Below are positions 1-8,728 of a DNA stretch of 39,984 nt, one piece after another. The position numbers and the translations under genes are program-made. The DNA is from Verrucomicrobiaceae bacterium UBA7681 (lineage in GTDB: Bacteria > Verrucomicrobiota > Verrucomicrobiia > Verrucomicrobiales > Verrucomicrobiaceae). The DNA is taken from contig DLGZ01000030.1 in NCBI GenBank assembly GCA_002482965.1, positions 1 through 39,984 of the forward strand. Direction: 5' to 3'. The notes under the pieces are model-generated. The model had not been told where the DNA came from, did not search any database, and worked only from the letters and a program-made list of their open reading frames with translations. Every line of letters begins with the position of its first letter. Within the stretch, counting starts at the first letter, position 1.

Positions 1-267
1 GCAGTCCCGTTGGGACTGGTGTAAGGCGGGAGTGGGATGACGAAAGACCATGGCAACCTGCGAAGGGCATTCCACGGCGTAGGATGTGATGCCGCAGGAA
101 AGACATCCCGATGGATTTGATGCCTTCTGATAACTTCCCAAAGTAGCATTAATCAATCAGTTGAAATGGGCCTTCGAAATACAGATAGGCTGCGAGCCGC
201 ACAATGGCCCGCACCCTTTTTTGGACGTTTTGCAGCTTATTGATTCGCTCTGCAATGGAGCGGAATA
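1..267. other. Non-coding left edge with a short perfect hairpin
   Basis: No convincing gene is visible in this stretch downstream of the kinase stop codon. Positions 2-18 form a perfect 7-bp inverted repeat (CAGTCCC / GGGACTG) around a GTT loop. Read on the minus strand it lies about 250 nt past the kinase stop and has no T-run, so it is a weak terminator candidate. It could equally be part of a repeated palindrome family. The short open frame at 204-404 (plus) overlaps the kinase antisense and has no recognisable features. Confidence 0.4.
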
Positions 268-3200
268 TTATCTGGCGGTGCTCAGCCCGATCACGCGCTT
301 TGCCCAGTTGGCGTAGAAGTCATCGTTGTTGCTCTGCTGCAACTGGACGCGCAGTTTCAACATGTGCTCCCCCAGAGAGAGGCCGTTGGAGGTGGTTCCA
401 TTGAGGCTGGCCAGACAGAGGGTTTCCAGCAGATCGCTGAACCAGGGCGGGGCTTTGCCGCGCGTGTGGTTCACGTGCCACAGGGTTCCTTCATTCAAGG
501 AGTAACTTAAAAAGACCCGGGAGCCGTTCGGGTCCATGATGGCACGCCAGTTTTCGCTGTCCATGCCCAGGCCGCCGGACACAGGTTCCGGGTAGTGGAT
601 GCTGACGGGGGTGGCGCTCTGTGTGTCCCAGAAGCGGAATCCATCGTGGTCGCGCACCAGAAAGGTGGCGCCGTCTGCGGTGAAGCGCACGGTCTCGCAG
701 GTGTATCCTTGGTGCAGCGGCGGGCTGAGAGGCTCGCCGGTACGGGGATCCCACAGGCGTGCGGTGCCATCGCGACAGGCTGTGGCGAGGCGGAGGCCAT
801 CGGGGCTGAATTCCAGGTGGGAGAGGCAGGCAAAGTGGTCCATGGGAGAGCCTTGCATTTTCCCGCTGAGCACATCCCAGACGCGTACGGTGGTGTCATA
901 GGATGCGGTGGCGATGAGCCTGCTGTCCGCGCTCCAGCCTCCTGCGATGATGGTGTGGGTGTGACCGGTGAAGGTCTGCAGTTTCCGCCCGGTGGCCAGA
1001 TCCCACACATGGGCCATGCCGTCGGTGGAGGCCGACATGAAGCGTCCGCTTTTGTCCGGCGCAAAGCGCAGCACTTTGACCTCGCCAGGATGACTAAGCA
1101 CCTGCACCACCGCACCGGTGGCGGCGTCATAGATGCGGATGTGCCCGTCATTGTGCCCGGCGATCAGGCGTGTGCCGTCCGGCGAGATGGCTGAGGGTCT
1201 GATCTTGCCGGGCTGCTGGTGCGGCTGCCACAGCGCCTGGCCGCTGGCGATATCCCAGCCATACACCCAGCCATTGCTGGTCAGCGCGTAGTATTTCGTG
1301 CCGTCTGGTGAGAAGAGGTGCCCATACACTTCGCCCTCGGTGACTTTATCCAGCAAGACTTTGCTGGTGGCCAGTTCATACACATAGGCGCGTTTTCCAG
1401 GATACAGACCAATGCAGCCAAGACGACCATTCGGGCTTATCCCGCCGCTGTTGGCGTCTCGCTGCCCCGGGACGTGCTGTCTCTGAGGGTCTAGCTGGGA
1501 GTTGCCCTTCCAGACGGTGATGGATTCGGCATGCTGCGCATCAGGGCGATGGTGGACGAGCACGCTGGTGGCATCCAATGAGGGCTGCACATGGGCGAGT
1601 TCTTGAGGCAGGCCGAATGAAGCGGAGGCCATGGATGCGATGCCTGTCCGGGCGTCCCAGACGTGAATGGCATCGTCATCGCCATAGCTCACGATGGCGG
1701 ATCCATCCGGGCTGGCCTGCAGGCTGGTGACGGCGTAGTGGTGGCTCATCAGGGGTGAAACGGTCAGGCCGGAGGCCACATCGTGAACGGTTAGCTGGTT
1801 GGAGTTTCCGGCCACGGTGAGCCGGCTGCCTGAGTGATCCAGGGCAATGAAATTCGACATGGCGAGGGGGCTTTCGATGCTGTTCAGCAGCTTCCCGCTG
1901 GCGATGTCCCAGATTTTGGTCACGTACTGGCCGTCGAGCATGGCCACTCGCGCACCCCCTGCTGCCAGAGAGCCCCTGCGGAATGCAGCTGCCGCAGGCA
2001 TCTGAAGAACGACTCGCTGCGTGGCGGAGTCCCACGCGGCAGCTTCTCTGGTATTCCATACCAGAACACGGGAGCCATCCGCAGAGATGCCTGCGCCTTT
2101 GATGCCAGCTTGCAGCTGGATGACGGCAGGTGGCTGACCCAAAGCAGCGGCGGGCCAGGTTTCCACCCCCTCCGCACTGCGGGCGATGAGATGGGATTCG
2201 TCCGTGGAAAAGCACAGTTCGAGGATGGGTGCGGTCAGTTTGCGCAGCGATTTCACCGCTGGAGCGCCCGGGTTTTGCAGACTCAAAGCGCCGTCCTGAG
2301 TGGCAATGAGAATCCCGCCCTGGCGGGTGGGCGCGGAGGTGGCGGTGATGGCAGAGGCCTGCGGCCACTCCTCCATCTGCCTGCCGGAGAAGACATCCCA
2401 CTTGCGCACAATGCGGTCTTCTCCTGCGGTCACCAGCGATTTGCCATCCAGCGCCATCCATGCCGGGGTGGCGAGTTTCACCGGCGGGTGAATGGGCGGC
2501 CCCTGCATGATGGGAAAGTTATGGTGGTCCACGATGGACATCGCATACATGACGGCCTGCCAGCGCTCTGGGTTGGCCTGGATCACGGAGGCCAGGTAGG
2601 CCAGAGCGCGCGCGTGCTCGCCTGCCTCCACCCAGTGGTCGATCTCCTGCCATTGCATGCGCTCCAGGGCGTGGGTCTTGGCCGCACTGGCATGGGTGGC
2701 CGCCCGCCACTGCCAGAGGACGCCCGTGCTGCCAGCGATGATGGAAAGGACACACAATCCTGCCAGCACAGCCAGCGCGGGCTTGCGCTGTGCCCAGCGC
2801 CACACTCGCTCCACGGGCCGCAGCGGCACGGCTGTCACCGGCTCTCCCTTCACAAAACGCTCGAGGTCTTCCGCCAGCGCCAGCGCCGTAGGGTAGCGGT
2901 CTGCGGGCTTTTTGGCGAGGCACTTCACACACACGGTGCGGAGGTCTCGCGGAACGGCGGGCATGCTCCGGGGGGAGCTCTCATGAATCTGCCGCGCGAT
3001 GTCCAGCACGGAACTGCCGGTGAAGGGGGGCTGCCCGGAGAGCAGCTCATACAAGATGGCGCCCAGGCCGTACACATCCGTGGCAGTGGTGATCTTGTCC
3101 ACCTGGCCGCCCACCTGTTCGGGGGCCATGTAGCAGGGGCTGCCAAGCAGCATGCCGATGCTGGTGACTTTGCCGCCGGTGTCATCGATCAGTTTGGCCA

Positions 3201-3801
3201 GGCCGAAATCCGTGACCTGCGGCTCGCCTGCGGGATCCCACAGGATGTTGGACGGCTTGAGATCCCGATGCAGCACGCCGCGCTCATGCGCATGCGCCAG
3301 GGCGTGCGCCACCTTGGCCATGGCCGCCGCGATGTCGCGGAAGTCGCTGCGATGGTGCGCGGCCCATTCTGCGATGTTCTGCCCGCCCGGCACATACCGC
3401 ATGGAGAAGTAATTCTGCATCTCATGCTCGCCGATCTCATACACGGGCACGATGTTGGGGTGGTGCAGATTGGCGGCTGCCCGTGCTTCGACCCGGAACA
3501 TCCGCAGAGCCTCCTCGCCCGCGAGTTCGCCGGAGATGATCATCTTGATGGCCACCTCGCGCTCTAGGCTGATCTGCCGTGCACGGAACACCACTCCCAT
3601 GCCGCCGCGGGCGATCTCGGTCTGCAACTCGTAATCGCCAAATCGGCGTCCCTGCAGCGCATCCAGCAGCACGCCATCTTCACAGTCCGTGGCCAGCCGC
3701 ATGAGGCACTGCGAGCAGGGGGCTCCAAGTCTCACCCGTGCTCCGCAAACGGCGCAGCACGCAGGGTCGTTTGCGGGAGAAGGGGTGGGGTGGTCAGGCA
3801 T
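268..3801 (-). CDS. Membrane-anchored Ser/Thr protein kinase with zinc ribbon and WD40 repeats
   Basis: A 1177-residue Hanks-type kinase. Numbering is from the ATG at 3801; an in-frame TTG 18 nt upstream is a less likely start. Near the N-terminus a CxxC...CxxC zinc ribbon is seen (residues about 16-32). The kinase domain spans about 54-320: glycine loop ARGGMG, VAIK lysine K86, HRDLKPSN with catalytic D180, DFG at D198, then a YMAPEQ segment. One hydrophobic segment (about 342-364) should place the kinase in the cytoplasm. The C-terminal 750 residues carry many WD40-type repeats ending in WD motifs, probably a beta-propeller sensor on the far side of the membrane. Such kinases are commonly encoded next to ECF sigma factors with a DLTQ motif. 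Here that sigma gene is 35 kb away at 38910-39677, same strand. The kinase is the last of the minus-strand genes, 72 nt after the TPR-glycosyltransferase. Its substrate is unknown, and a link to T3SS control is only inferred. Confidence 0.9.
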   Translation of the reverse strand: MPDHPTPSPANDPACCAVCGARVRLGAPCSQCLMRLATDCEDGVLLDALQGRRFGDYELQTEIARGGMGVVFRARQISLEREVAIKMIISGELAGEEALRMFRVEARAAANLHHPNIVPVYEIGEHEMQNYFSMRYVPGGQNIAEWAAHHRSDFRDIAAAMAKVAHALAHAHERGVLHRDLKPSNILWDPAGEPQVTDFGLAKLIDDTGGKVTSIGMLLGSPCYMAPEQVGGQVDKITTATDVYGLGAILYELLSGQPPFTGSSVLDIARQIHESSPRSMPAVPRDLRTVCVKCLAKKPADRYPTALALAEDLERFVKGEPVTAVPLRPVERVWRWAQRKPALAVLAGLCVLSIIAGSTGVLWQWRAATHASAAKTHALERMQWQEIDHWVEAGEHARALAYLASVIQANPERWQAVMYAMSIVDHHNFPIMQGPPIHPPVKLATPAWMALDGKSLVTAGEDRIVRKWDVFSGRQMEEWPQASAITATSAPTRQGGILIATQDGALSLQNPGAPAVKSLRKLTAPILELCFSTDESHLIARSAEGVETWPAAALGQPPAVIQLQAGIKGAGISADGSRVLVWNTREAAAWDSATQRVVLQMPAAAAFRRGSLAAGGARVAMLDGQYVTKIWDIASGKLLNSIESPLAMSNFIALDHSGSRLTVAGNSNQLTVHDVASGLTVSPLMSHHYAVTSLQASPDGSAIVSYGDDDAIHVWDARTGIASMASASFGLPQELAHVQPSLDATSVLVHHRPDAQHAESITVWKGNSQLDPQRQHVPGQRDANSGGISPNGRLGCIGLYPGKRAYVYELATSKVLLDKVTEGEVYGHLFSPDGTKYYALTSNGWVYGWDIASGQALWQPHQQPGKIRPSAISPDGTRLIAGHNDGHIRIYDAATGAVVQVLSHPGEVKVLRFAPDKSGRFMSASTDGMAHVWDLATGRKLQTFTGHTHTIIAGGWSADSRLIATASYDTTVRVWDVLSGKMQGSPMDHFACLSHLEFSPDGLRLATACRDGTARLWDPRTGEPLSPPLHQGYTCETVRFTADGATFLVRDHDGFRFWDTQSATPVSIHYPEPVSGGLGMDSENWRAIMDPNGSRVFLSYSLNEGTLWHVNHTRGKAPPWFSDLLETLCLASLNGTTSNGLSLGEHMLKLRVQLQQSNNDDFYANWAKRVIGLSTAR

Positions 3802-3873
3802 GAGACACTGTTGCAACAAACTCGGTATGAACTAACCCGAAAACATGGCCGAGATTACGGTCGTTGTGAAGTT

Positions 3874-5583
3874 TCACTTTGGCAGATGTCCTGGCTCGGC
3901 AAAGCTTTCCGGCAACTCATCCAGAAGTTGCATGACGACCTGCGGCCACTGCCTGGAGGTGTCCTGCCGAAACAGCCGCATCACAGAGGGGTACCAGTGG
4001 GAGCCTGCGCCATCCGCGAGCCAGCGCATATCCGGCACGTAGGGCAGTAGCAGGCAGACGGGCCTGCCCAGCGCGCCGGCCAGATGCGCCACCGAGGTGT
4101 CCACACTGATGACGAGATCCATCTCCGCTGTCAGCGCCGCTGTTTCGGCAAAATCTGCAAGCTCCGCCTCCCACGTCTTGATCGGCCATTTGGCGATGGA
4201 TTCGCGGTCCGTGCTGCGAATCACTTTTTGCAGGCAGTGAAATTCGGCGTCGATGGCGAGCAGGGGCTCAAACAGCGCGGCCGCCACGCTGCGGTGGTGA
4301 TCATTCGAATGGTCGGTGCTGCCGGACCACACCAGGCCAATGCGGGGACGGGTGCGCTGGCCCAGGCGTGTGGCCCACCGGTGCCTGTGGTCTGGTGGCG
4401 TGTGTAAATAGGGGATGCGCGCAGGGACCTCCTCAACCGGCGTCACCATGGCCACGGGCAGGGTCATCATGGGGCAGTAATAGTCAAATGAGGGCAGCTT
4501 CTGGCCATTGGCGATGACTTCTAAAGCGGGAAAGCTTTCCTGCAGCAGCGATACCAGCGCGGGCTGCACCTCCAGGATCACACGGGCACCACGCTGCGCC
4601 AGCAGGGGCGCATAGCGACAGAAATGGAGTGTGTCGCCAAAGCCGCCGTCCGGATTGATGAGCACTGTTTTGCCGGTGATGTCCTCCTTCCCCAACCAGA
4701 TACGCTGGTCAAAATGGCGGTCCGCCTGAGAGTAGTACAGGGAGCGCCAGCGCCACTCAAATAGCGGCCAGCCTTGCAAGTAGTCGCCGCTCAGGATGAG
4801 CAACTCCGCCTTGTGCCAATGGGCGTCTGCATGATCAGGATTGAGAGCGATGGCGTGGTCACAGCTTTCTATGGCGTCTGAAATGCGCTTCAACTCTCGC
4901 AGTGGGATGCTTCGATTGTGCCACGCTTCCGCAGAGCGGGGATTCAGTTCAAGGGCACGGTCATAGCTGGCCACCGCCTCCTGCAGGCGCAACAGTCGGT
5001 GCAGGCAGTTGCCCCGGAAGATCCAGGCGGCGGTGTCTTGTGGCTGAAGCTCCAGCACCCGCTCATGGCAGGCAAGGGCTTCATGAAAGCGCCCCAGGTC
5101 ACTGAGGGCAACGCCGCGACTTTTGAGAGCGTTGGTGTAGTCCGGCCTTAGATCCAGCGCGCGGTCATGGCTGGCTACGGCCTCCTCCAGCCGTGTCAGA
5201 TCACGCAAGGCGATGCCGCGATTGCACCAGGCTTCGGCATAGTCTGGTTTCATGGCAATGGCGCGGTCAAAGCTTGCCACGGCTTCCTCAAGCCGCTGCA
5301 AACAACGCAGGGCATTGCCCCGGTTTGCGTGCGCCTCGGCATAGTCAGGACTCAGAGCGATGGACTGGTCATAAAGAACCAGCGCATGCTGGTAACTACC
5401 ACGCTGAACCTGGGCGGTGGCCAGCCATTGCAGCGCCTCCGGGGCTTCGGAGGGCTGGCCCAGCATCGCGTGGTAAACCACGCATGCCTCCCGCAGCCTG
5501 CCCTGGCGATGCCACTCCACGGCCTCCGCGAGACTGGCCTGCGCAGGTGAGGCGTGTCGCTCAGAGGCGGACGATGAGAGCAT
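3874..5583 (-). CDS. TPR protein with C-terminal GT9/heptosyltransferase-like domain
   Basis: A 569-residue protein. Residues about 15-290 hold roughly seven tetratricopeptide repeats, visible as recurrent AEAHANRGNAL and AVASFDRAI type blocks spaced 34 residues apart. The C-terminal half resembles the GT-B glycosyltransferase domain found in many TPR proteins: a GGFGDTLHFCRY motif after an NPDG strand, RIGLVWSGS in the second Rossmann half, and DLVISVDTSVAHLAGALG near the end, like the nucleotide-sugar site of heptosyltransferases. Sugar donor and acceptor cannot be told from sequence. The gene starts 15 nt after the stop of the putative nucleotidyltransferase effector and is probably cotranscribed with it. 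It could modify cell-surface glycans, a bacterial protein, or a host target if it is exported. No signal peptide or membrane segment is seen. Confidence 0.8.
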   Translation of the reverse strand: MLSSSASERHASPAQASLAEAVEWHRQGRLREACVVYHAMLGQPSEAPEALQWLATAQVQRGSYQHALVLYDQSIALSPDYAEAHANRGNALRCLQRLEEAVASFDRAIAMKPDYAEAWCNRGIALRDLTRLEEAVASHDRALDLRPDYTNALKSRGVALSDLGRFHEALACHERVLELQPQDTAAWIFRGNCLHRLLRLQEAVASYDRALELNPRSAEAWHNRSIPLRELKRISDAIESCDHAIALNPDHADAHWHKAELLILSGDYLQGWPLFEWRWRSLYYSQADRHFDQRIWLGKEDITGKTVLINPDGGFGDTLHFCRYAPLLAQRGARVILEVQPALVSLLQESFPALEVIANGQKLPSFDYYCPMMTLPVAMVTPVEEVPARIPYLHTPPDHRHRWATRLGQRTRPRIGLVWSGSTDHSNDHHRSVAAALFEPLLAIDAEFHCLQKVIRSTDRESIAKWPIKTWEAELADFAETAALTAEMDLVISVDTSVAHLAGALGRPVCLLLPYVPDMRWLADGAGSHWYPSVMRLFRQDTSRQWPQVVMQLLDELPESFAEPGHLPK

Positions 5584-5598
5584 CTGGCAAAGACAACA

Positions 5599-7734
5599 TT
5601 ACACGATCTGGAATTCTGACTTGGGATCCTGCGTGAAACGTTCCACCTTGGCGAAAATGGCATTCAGAGGCTCCAGCAAGTTCAGCATGTCCTGCCAGCC
5701 CTTCGCATTCAGTCCAAGGTTTTCATTGTCTCCCGTCTTTCGGATCTCATGCTCCTGCCCTTGGTAGAACACCTCGGCCTTAAGGCGGAGCTCGCCGAAC
5801 CCATTGAAGGCTTTTTCAAGGGCACCCGATTCCTCGTGGGTCAGCACGCCCAGATTTTCCAGGGCTTTAAGGCGGTCAACCGTGTTGGTGATCGCCGGTG
5901 AGACGCCATGGAATTTGCACAGCGACGAAGCGACGAAGAAGGGGAAGCGGGAAAGCTGCTTGGCATTGATCTCCTGGAGGTTTGACTGGTCTGTGAAAGT
6001 GATGGGATTGTTTTCACTGCGCATCTTGCCCAGCATGTCGACGAGGTTGCGGATGCTGTAATCCTGGCCTTTCGTAACCTGGCTGCCCTGCACCTTCGAG
6101 TCGAAGTAGCTTTTGACACCTTCAAGATACTTGTCGCACTGGGCTTGGTTTCCCACCATCACCTTGGCCGCTGAAAAGACCTCCACCTCGATCAAGTCTC
6201 CCCCGAGTTTTTTCAGCACTTTTTCCGGGGTTCCCACCAGATCGTCGTTCCCAGCCTTGGGAGAGTTGCCACCAGGGTCAAAGCACAGTCCTTCGCGGAT
6301 TGGAATGGTCTGATCACGCCCCAGCGGCGTTTCTCCCAGCGCGGTGATCCGCATTTCGAAAAGCGCGATGGCCTTGAGCAGCTTTTCGTTGCCGTTGTCG
6401 GATTTGGTCAGCACGGCGAATTCCAGGTCGGAGAATGGAAACATTTCGTTCCGGCTTCCCGAGCCAAACATCATCATCGTCTGCTGCTTTTCATCCACTC
6501 CAAATTCCAGCAGGCACTGGCTGTACATTTCACTCACAAAAATGCGCAGTTTTTCTGAGGTTTCAGCCGCAGACCCCGCCATGCCTTTCCGCAGTTCTCC
6601 AAGACGCTGGCGGTCCTGCTCAAGGGAGGGAAACTTGATGTCGCCCTGGTCCTTCCCAGTTTCACGCACCATGTGCTCTTTGAGTTCAGTCTGAATTTGC
6701 TCGCGGATTTTGGCGGCTTCGTTTTTGTTGCCAGCCAGGGCATGGCATTTTTCAGCCGCGCAGAGAAACTGCACCTTGTTTCCACCTTTGAGCGGGGCGG
6801 CTATTTTTTCATAGACTTCGCCGACTCCAGGCGTCTCTGGCTTGAGGATCCCGTAGGTGACGCCGTTGCTCACCATTGCTTCTGCAATGTGGCCCAGCCC
6901 GAGCTTGAGTGCCTCGCGGAAGAGAGCTGTCAGATTGTTCGCAATGGCTTCCTTGGAGTCTGGCACGCGGGTGGCGGTTTCAGCGGCATGCTCGAACAAC
7001 CTGACCACATGACTCACCGAGAGGAAAGGGTTGGAGAAAAACTCATGCATTTGAGACTCGCTGAAGCCTCCTTTTTCCACCCACATCATCCGGAGGGTGG
7101 CATCGCAGACGGACTGCCGCAGCGAGTCAACAGTGAACGACTGGTCTCCAAGAAGTCCGTGGGCGCCGTTCTTGAACGCCGTCCTGAGCTGCTTGTCCAG
7201 CAGGGTCTTCTGGGAGCTTGCGTCGAGCTTGTCGTCAAATGGCGGCAGGCTGATGCCAAAGCGGGATTTGAACTGGCCGGGGACGCTTTGAATCGGAGGG
7301 GTGTCAGTGTTGCCTTCGTTGTACAGGTTTTTCATGCCGCCCTGCTCAGCCACTGCTTTTTGGATTTTCTTCTGAATCTGATCCGTGCGTCCCGCATTGT
7401 GCAGTGTGGCAAAATTTCCCCGGTATGCGTCGGCGTTCTTCAGCACAAGTTGCACCGTCCGGGACTTGAGGCTGGTGTGCTTGCCCAGTTCATGGCCGGC
7501 TCGGTCCGCCATGACATCGCCATACTCGCTTCGGATGGCGGTGAGAAATTTTTCCTTGGCGGCGGTGTTTTCAAGGTTTTTGGCGTTCCGTCCTTCTGTC
7601 GTCTTGCCGCGAAACCATTCAACCATGCGGCCAAGCCCTGTGCCCTTGGTCTTCACTTGATTGTCGTTGCTGACGGTCAGCTTTCCCTGGCCTTGAAGGG
7701 AGGCGGATCTGAAATGTTCCAGTGTGATGCTCAT
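5599..7734 (-). CDS. Putative T3SS effector with nucleotidyltransferase-type motif
   Basis: A 711-residue protein starting at the ATG at 7734; the frame is open further upstream, but that part overlaps the chaperone gene. The key feature is residues 424-438, GSGSR-x-E-xx-P-x-SDLE. It matches the GS...R.E...SD.(D/E) signature of DUF294/GlnD-type nucleotidyltransferases, with D436 and E438 as likely metal ligands. The rest is mostly helical and not recognised. Residues about 55-110 hold the motif AKEKFLTAIRSE, which also occurs near the N-terminus of the phospholipase effector. There is no signal peptide and no membrane segment. The gene follows a class I T3SS chaperone gene by 34 nt, the classic chaperone-effector arrangement, so secretion through the injectisome is inferred. 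The likely activity is transfer of a nucleotide to a protein or small molecule; substrate unknown. It could instead be a housekeeping regulator, but the context argues against that. Confidence 0.7.
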   Translation of the reverse strand: MSITLEHFRSASLQGQGKLTVSNDNQVKTKGTGLGRMVEWFRGKTTEGRNAKNLENTAAKEKFLTAIRSEYGDVMADRAGHELGKHTSLKSRTVQLVLKNADAYRGNFATLHNAGRTDQIQKKIQKAVAEQGGMKNLYNEGNTDTPPIQSVPGQFKSRFGISLPPFDDKLDASSQKTLLDKQLRTAFKNGAHGLLGDQSFTVDSLRQSVCDATLRMMWVEKGGFSESQMHEFFSNPFLSVSHVVRLFEHAAETATRVPDSKEAIANNLTALFREALKLGLGHIAEAMVSNGVTYGILKPETPGVGEVYEKIAAPLKGGNKVQFLCAAEKCHALAGNKNEAAKIREQIQTELKEHMVRETGKDQGDIKFPSLEQDRQRLGELRKGMAGSAAETSEKLRIFVSEMYSQCLLEFGVDEKQQTMMMFGSGSRNEMFPFSDLEFAVLTKSDNGNEKLLKAIALFEMRITALGETPLGRDQTIPIREGLCFDPGGNSPKAGNDDLVGTPEKVLKKLGGDLIEVEVFSAAKVMVGNQAQCDKYLEGVKSYFDSKVQGSQVTKGQDYSIRNLVDMLGKMRSENNPITFTDQSNLQEINAKQLSRFPFFVASSLCKFHGVSPAITNTVDRLKALENLGVLTHEESGALEKAFNGFGELRLKAEVFYQGQEHEIRKTGDNENLGLNAKGWQDMLNLLEPLNAIFAKVERFTQDPKSEFQIV

Positions 7735-7768
7735 GATGTTTAAAGTGGTGAAGTGAACGTGTCTGCCT

Positions 7769-8233
7769 TCAGGCGAAGTCGTGCAGAGAGAGGCCATTGA
7801 GATGGCTGGCCTGGGCGGGGCTTCCGCTTTCTCCGAGCCTGCCCGCCCAGTGCTCGCACTGATTGACAAACTGCTCCAAGCCCGCCGCCAGTGCCTGCGC
7901 ATCCAGCGACTCCAGGGGCATCTGGCGCTGGAGCATGAGGGCGGCGGACTGCTCAGCCAGCGCGAGGGTGGCTCCGGCCGTTTCGCCCCAGAAGAGATTC
8001 GCTGCCAGCGCCGAGGTGAGCAATGCCTCACGGCCCGTCTCAGGCAGTGTGGCCACCACGGAATAGAAAAGCAGCGTGTCTTCCTCCTCCTTCACCTCCA
8101 GATTCACCAAGGTGTCGTCAAGGCTCAGGCAGCAGATGTTGGACTCATCCAGCACTAGGTCCGGCAGGCCCAGCAATGTGCCAAGTTCGGTGACAAGAAG
8201 GTGGACAGGGCTGACATCGGTAAGCGGAGACAT
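7769..8233 (-). CDS. Class I (CesT/SycE-type) T3SS effector chaperone
   Basis: A 154-residue small acidic protein; the start is placed at the ATG at 8233 (MSPLTDVSP), 20 codons inside a longer open frame. The pattern is that of class I chaperones: an N-terminal helix followed by LLGLP, strands around ICCLSLDD and VNLEVKEEED, a strand LLFYSVVATLP, then a long helix (ALLTSALAANLFWGET) and the final dimerisation strand and helix. These proteins dimerise in the cytoplasm and bind the N-terminal part of one effector to keep it unfolded for the sorting platform. It lies 34 nt upstream of the putative nucleotidyltransferase effector, which is therefore its likely client. The 149-nt gap before it suggests its own promoter, though none is clear. 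Confidence 0.8.
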   Translation of the reverse strand: MSPLTDVSPVHLLVTELGTLLGLPDLVLDESNICCLSLDDTLVNLEVKEEEDTLLFYSVVATLPETGREALLTSALAANLFWGETAGATLALAEQSAALMLQRQMPLESLDAQALAAGLEQFVNQCEHWAGRLGESGSPAQASHLNGLSLHDFA

Positions 8234-8306
8234 GAGGATAGAGTGGTGGGAAATGTTTGATGTGAGGCGTGCTGCCGGAGAGGGCGCATGCACTTATCCA
8301 TCCGCT

Positions 8307-8321
8307 TCCGGGAGTCCCGGA
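8307..8321. repeat. Perfect 6-bp palindrome in the gap before the chaperone gene
   Basis: TCCGGG-AGT-CCCGGA forms a 6-bp stem with a 3-nt loop in the 149-nt gap between the small membrane protein and the chaperone gene (both minus). It could end the upstream transcript or bind a regulator. There is no T-run beside it on the minus strand. Confidence 0.35.
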
Positions 8322-8382
8322 TTACACACAAAATGAAGTGAGGCTGTGCAGACGTGCCGTGACGTCCGCCCGCCACCACAGA

Positions 8383-8718
8383 TCATGACTTCCACAGGTT
8401 GCGCACCAGAAACCGCCATGCCCATCCGGTGATAAGCAGCAGCCAGCCGTAAGCTGCGGGCAGGAAATTGAAAGCCGCCATCACGAGGAGGAAGGCGGGG
8501 CACTCCAGCCAGTTCTTGGCCTTTGCCACCCGTCCTGAATTCTGCGCACGCAGGGCAAGGGCGATCTGATAGCCCAGGCCGACGCTCAGGATCACCGCCA
8601 CCACCTTGCGCCAGAGCGCCGACTCCGTCGGCCAAAGGCACCAGGTGATGATGGCCAGCACCAAGGCAATGAGCATGTGCCAGATGAACGGCGGGGCAGG
8701 GGATGAAGGAGAACGCAT
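8383..8718 (-). CDS. Small membrane protein of unknown function
   Basis: A 111-residue protein, not recognised as a family. Three or four hydrophobic segments are visible: about 10-28 (HMLIALVLAIITWCLW), 37-55 (VVAVILSVGLGYQIALAL), 72-90 (CPAFLLVMAAFNFLPAAYG) and an overlapping C-terminal one, followed by a short basic tail. It begins 10 nt after the stop of the ExoU-like gene and is on the same strand, so it is probably the last gene of that transcript. A role in immunity to, or membrane handling of, the phospholipase is possible but has no sequence support. Confidence 0.6.
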   Translation of the reverse strand: MRSPSSPAPPFIWHMLIALVLAIITWCLWPTESALWRKVVAVILSVGLGYQIALALRAQNSGRVAKAKNWLECPAFLLVMAAFNFLPAAYGWLLLITGWAWRFLVRNLWKS

Positions 8719-8728
8719 GCAGAGTGAC

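Noticed and set aside
1834..3567. 577-codon open frame on the plus strand
   Set aside because: Antisense to the kinase gene, rich in His, Gly and Arg with no domain; a product of high GC content.
6673..7743. 356-codon open frame on the plus strand
   Set aside because: Antisense to the nucleotidyltransferase gene, without recognisable motifs.
7735..8031. 99-codon upstream extension of the nucleotidyltransferase gene
   Set aside because: It overlaps the chaperone gene and reads as Arg/Ser/Pro-rich shadow sequence; MSITLEHF at 7734 is the natural start.
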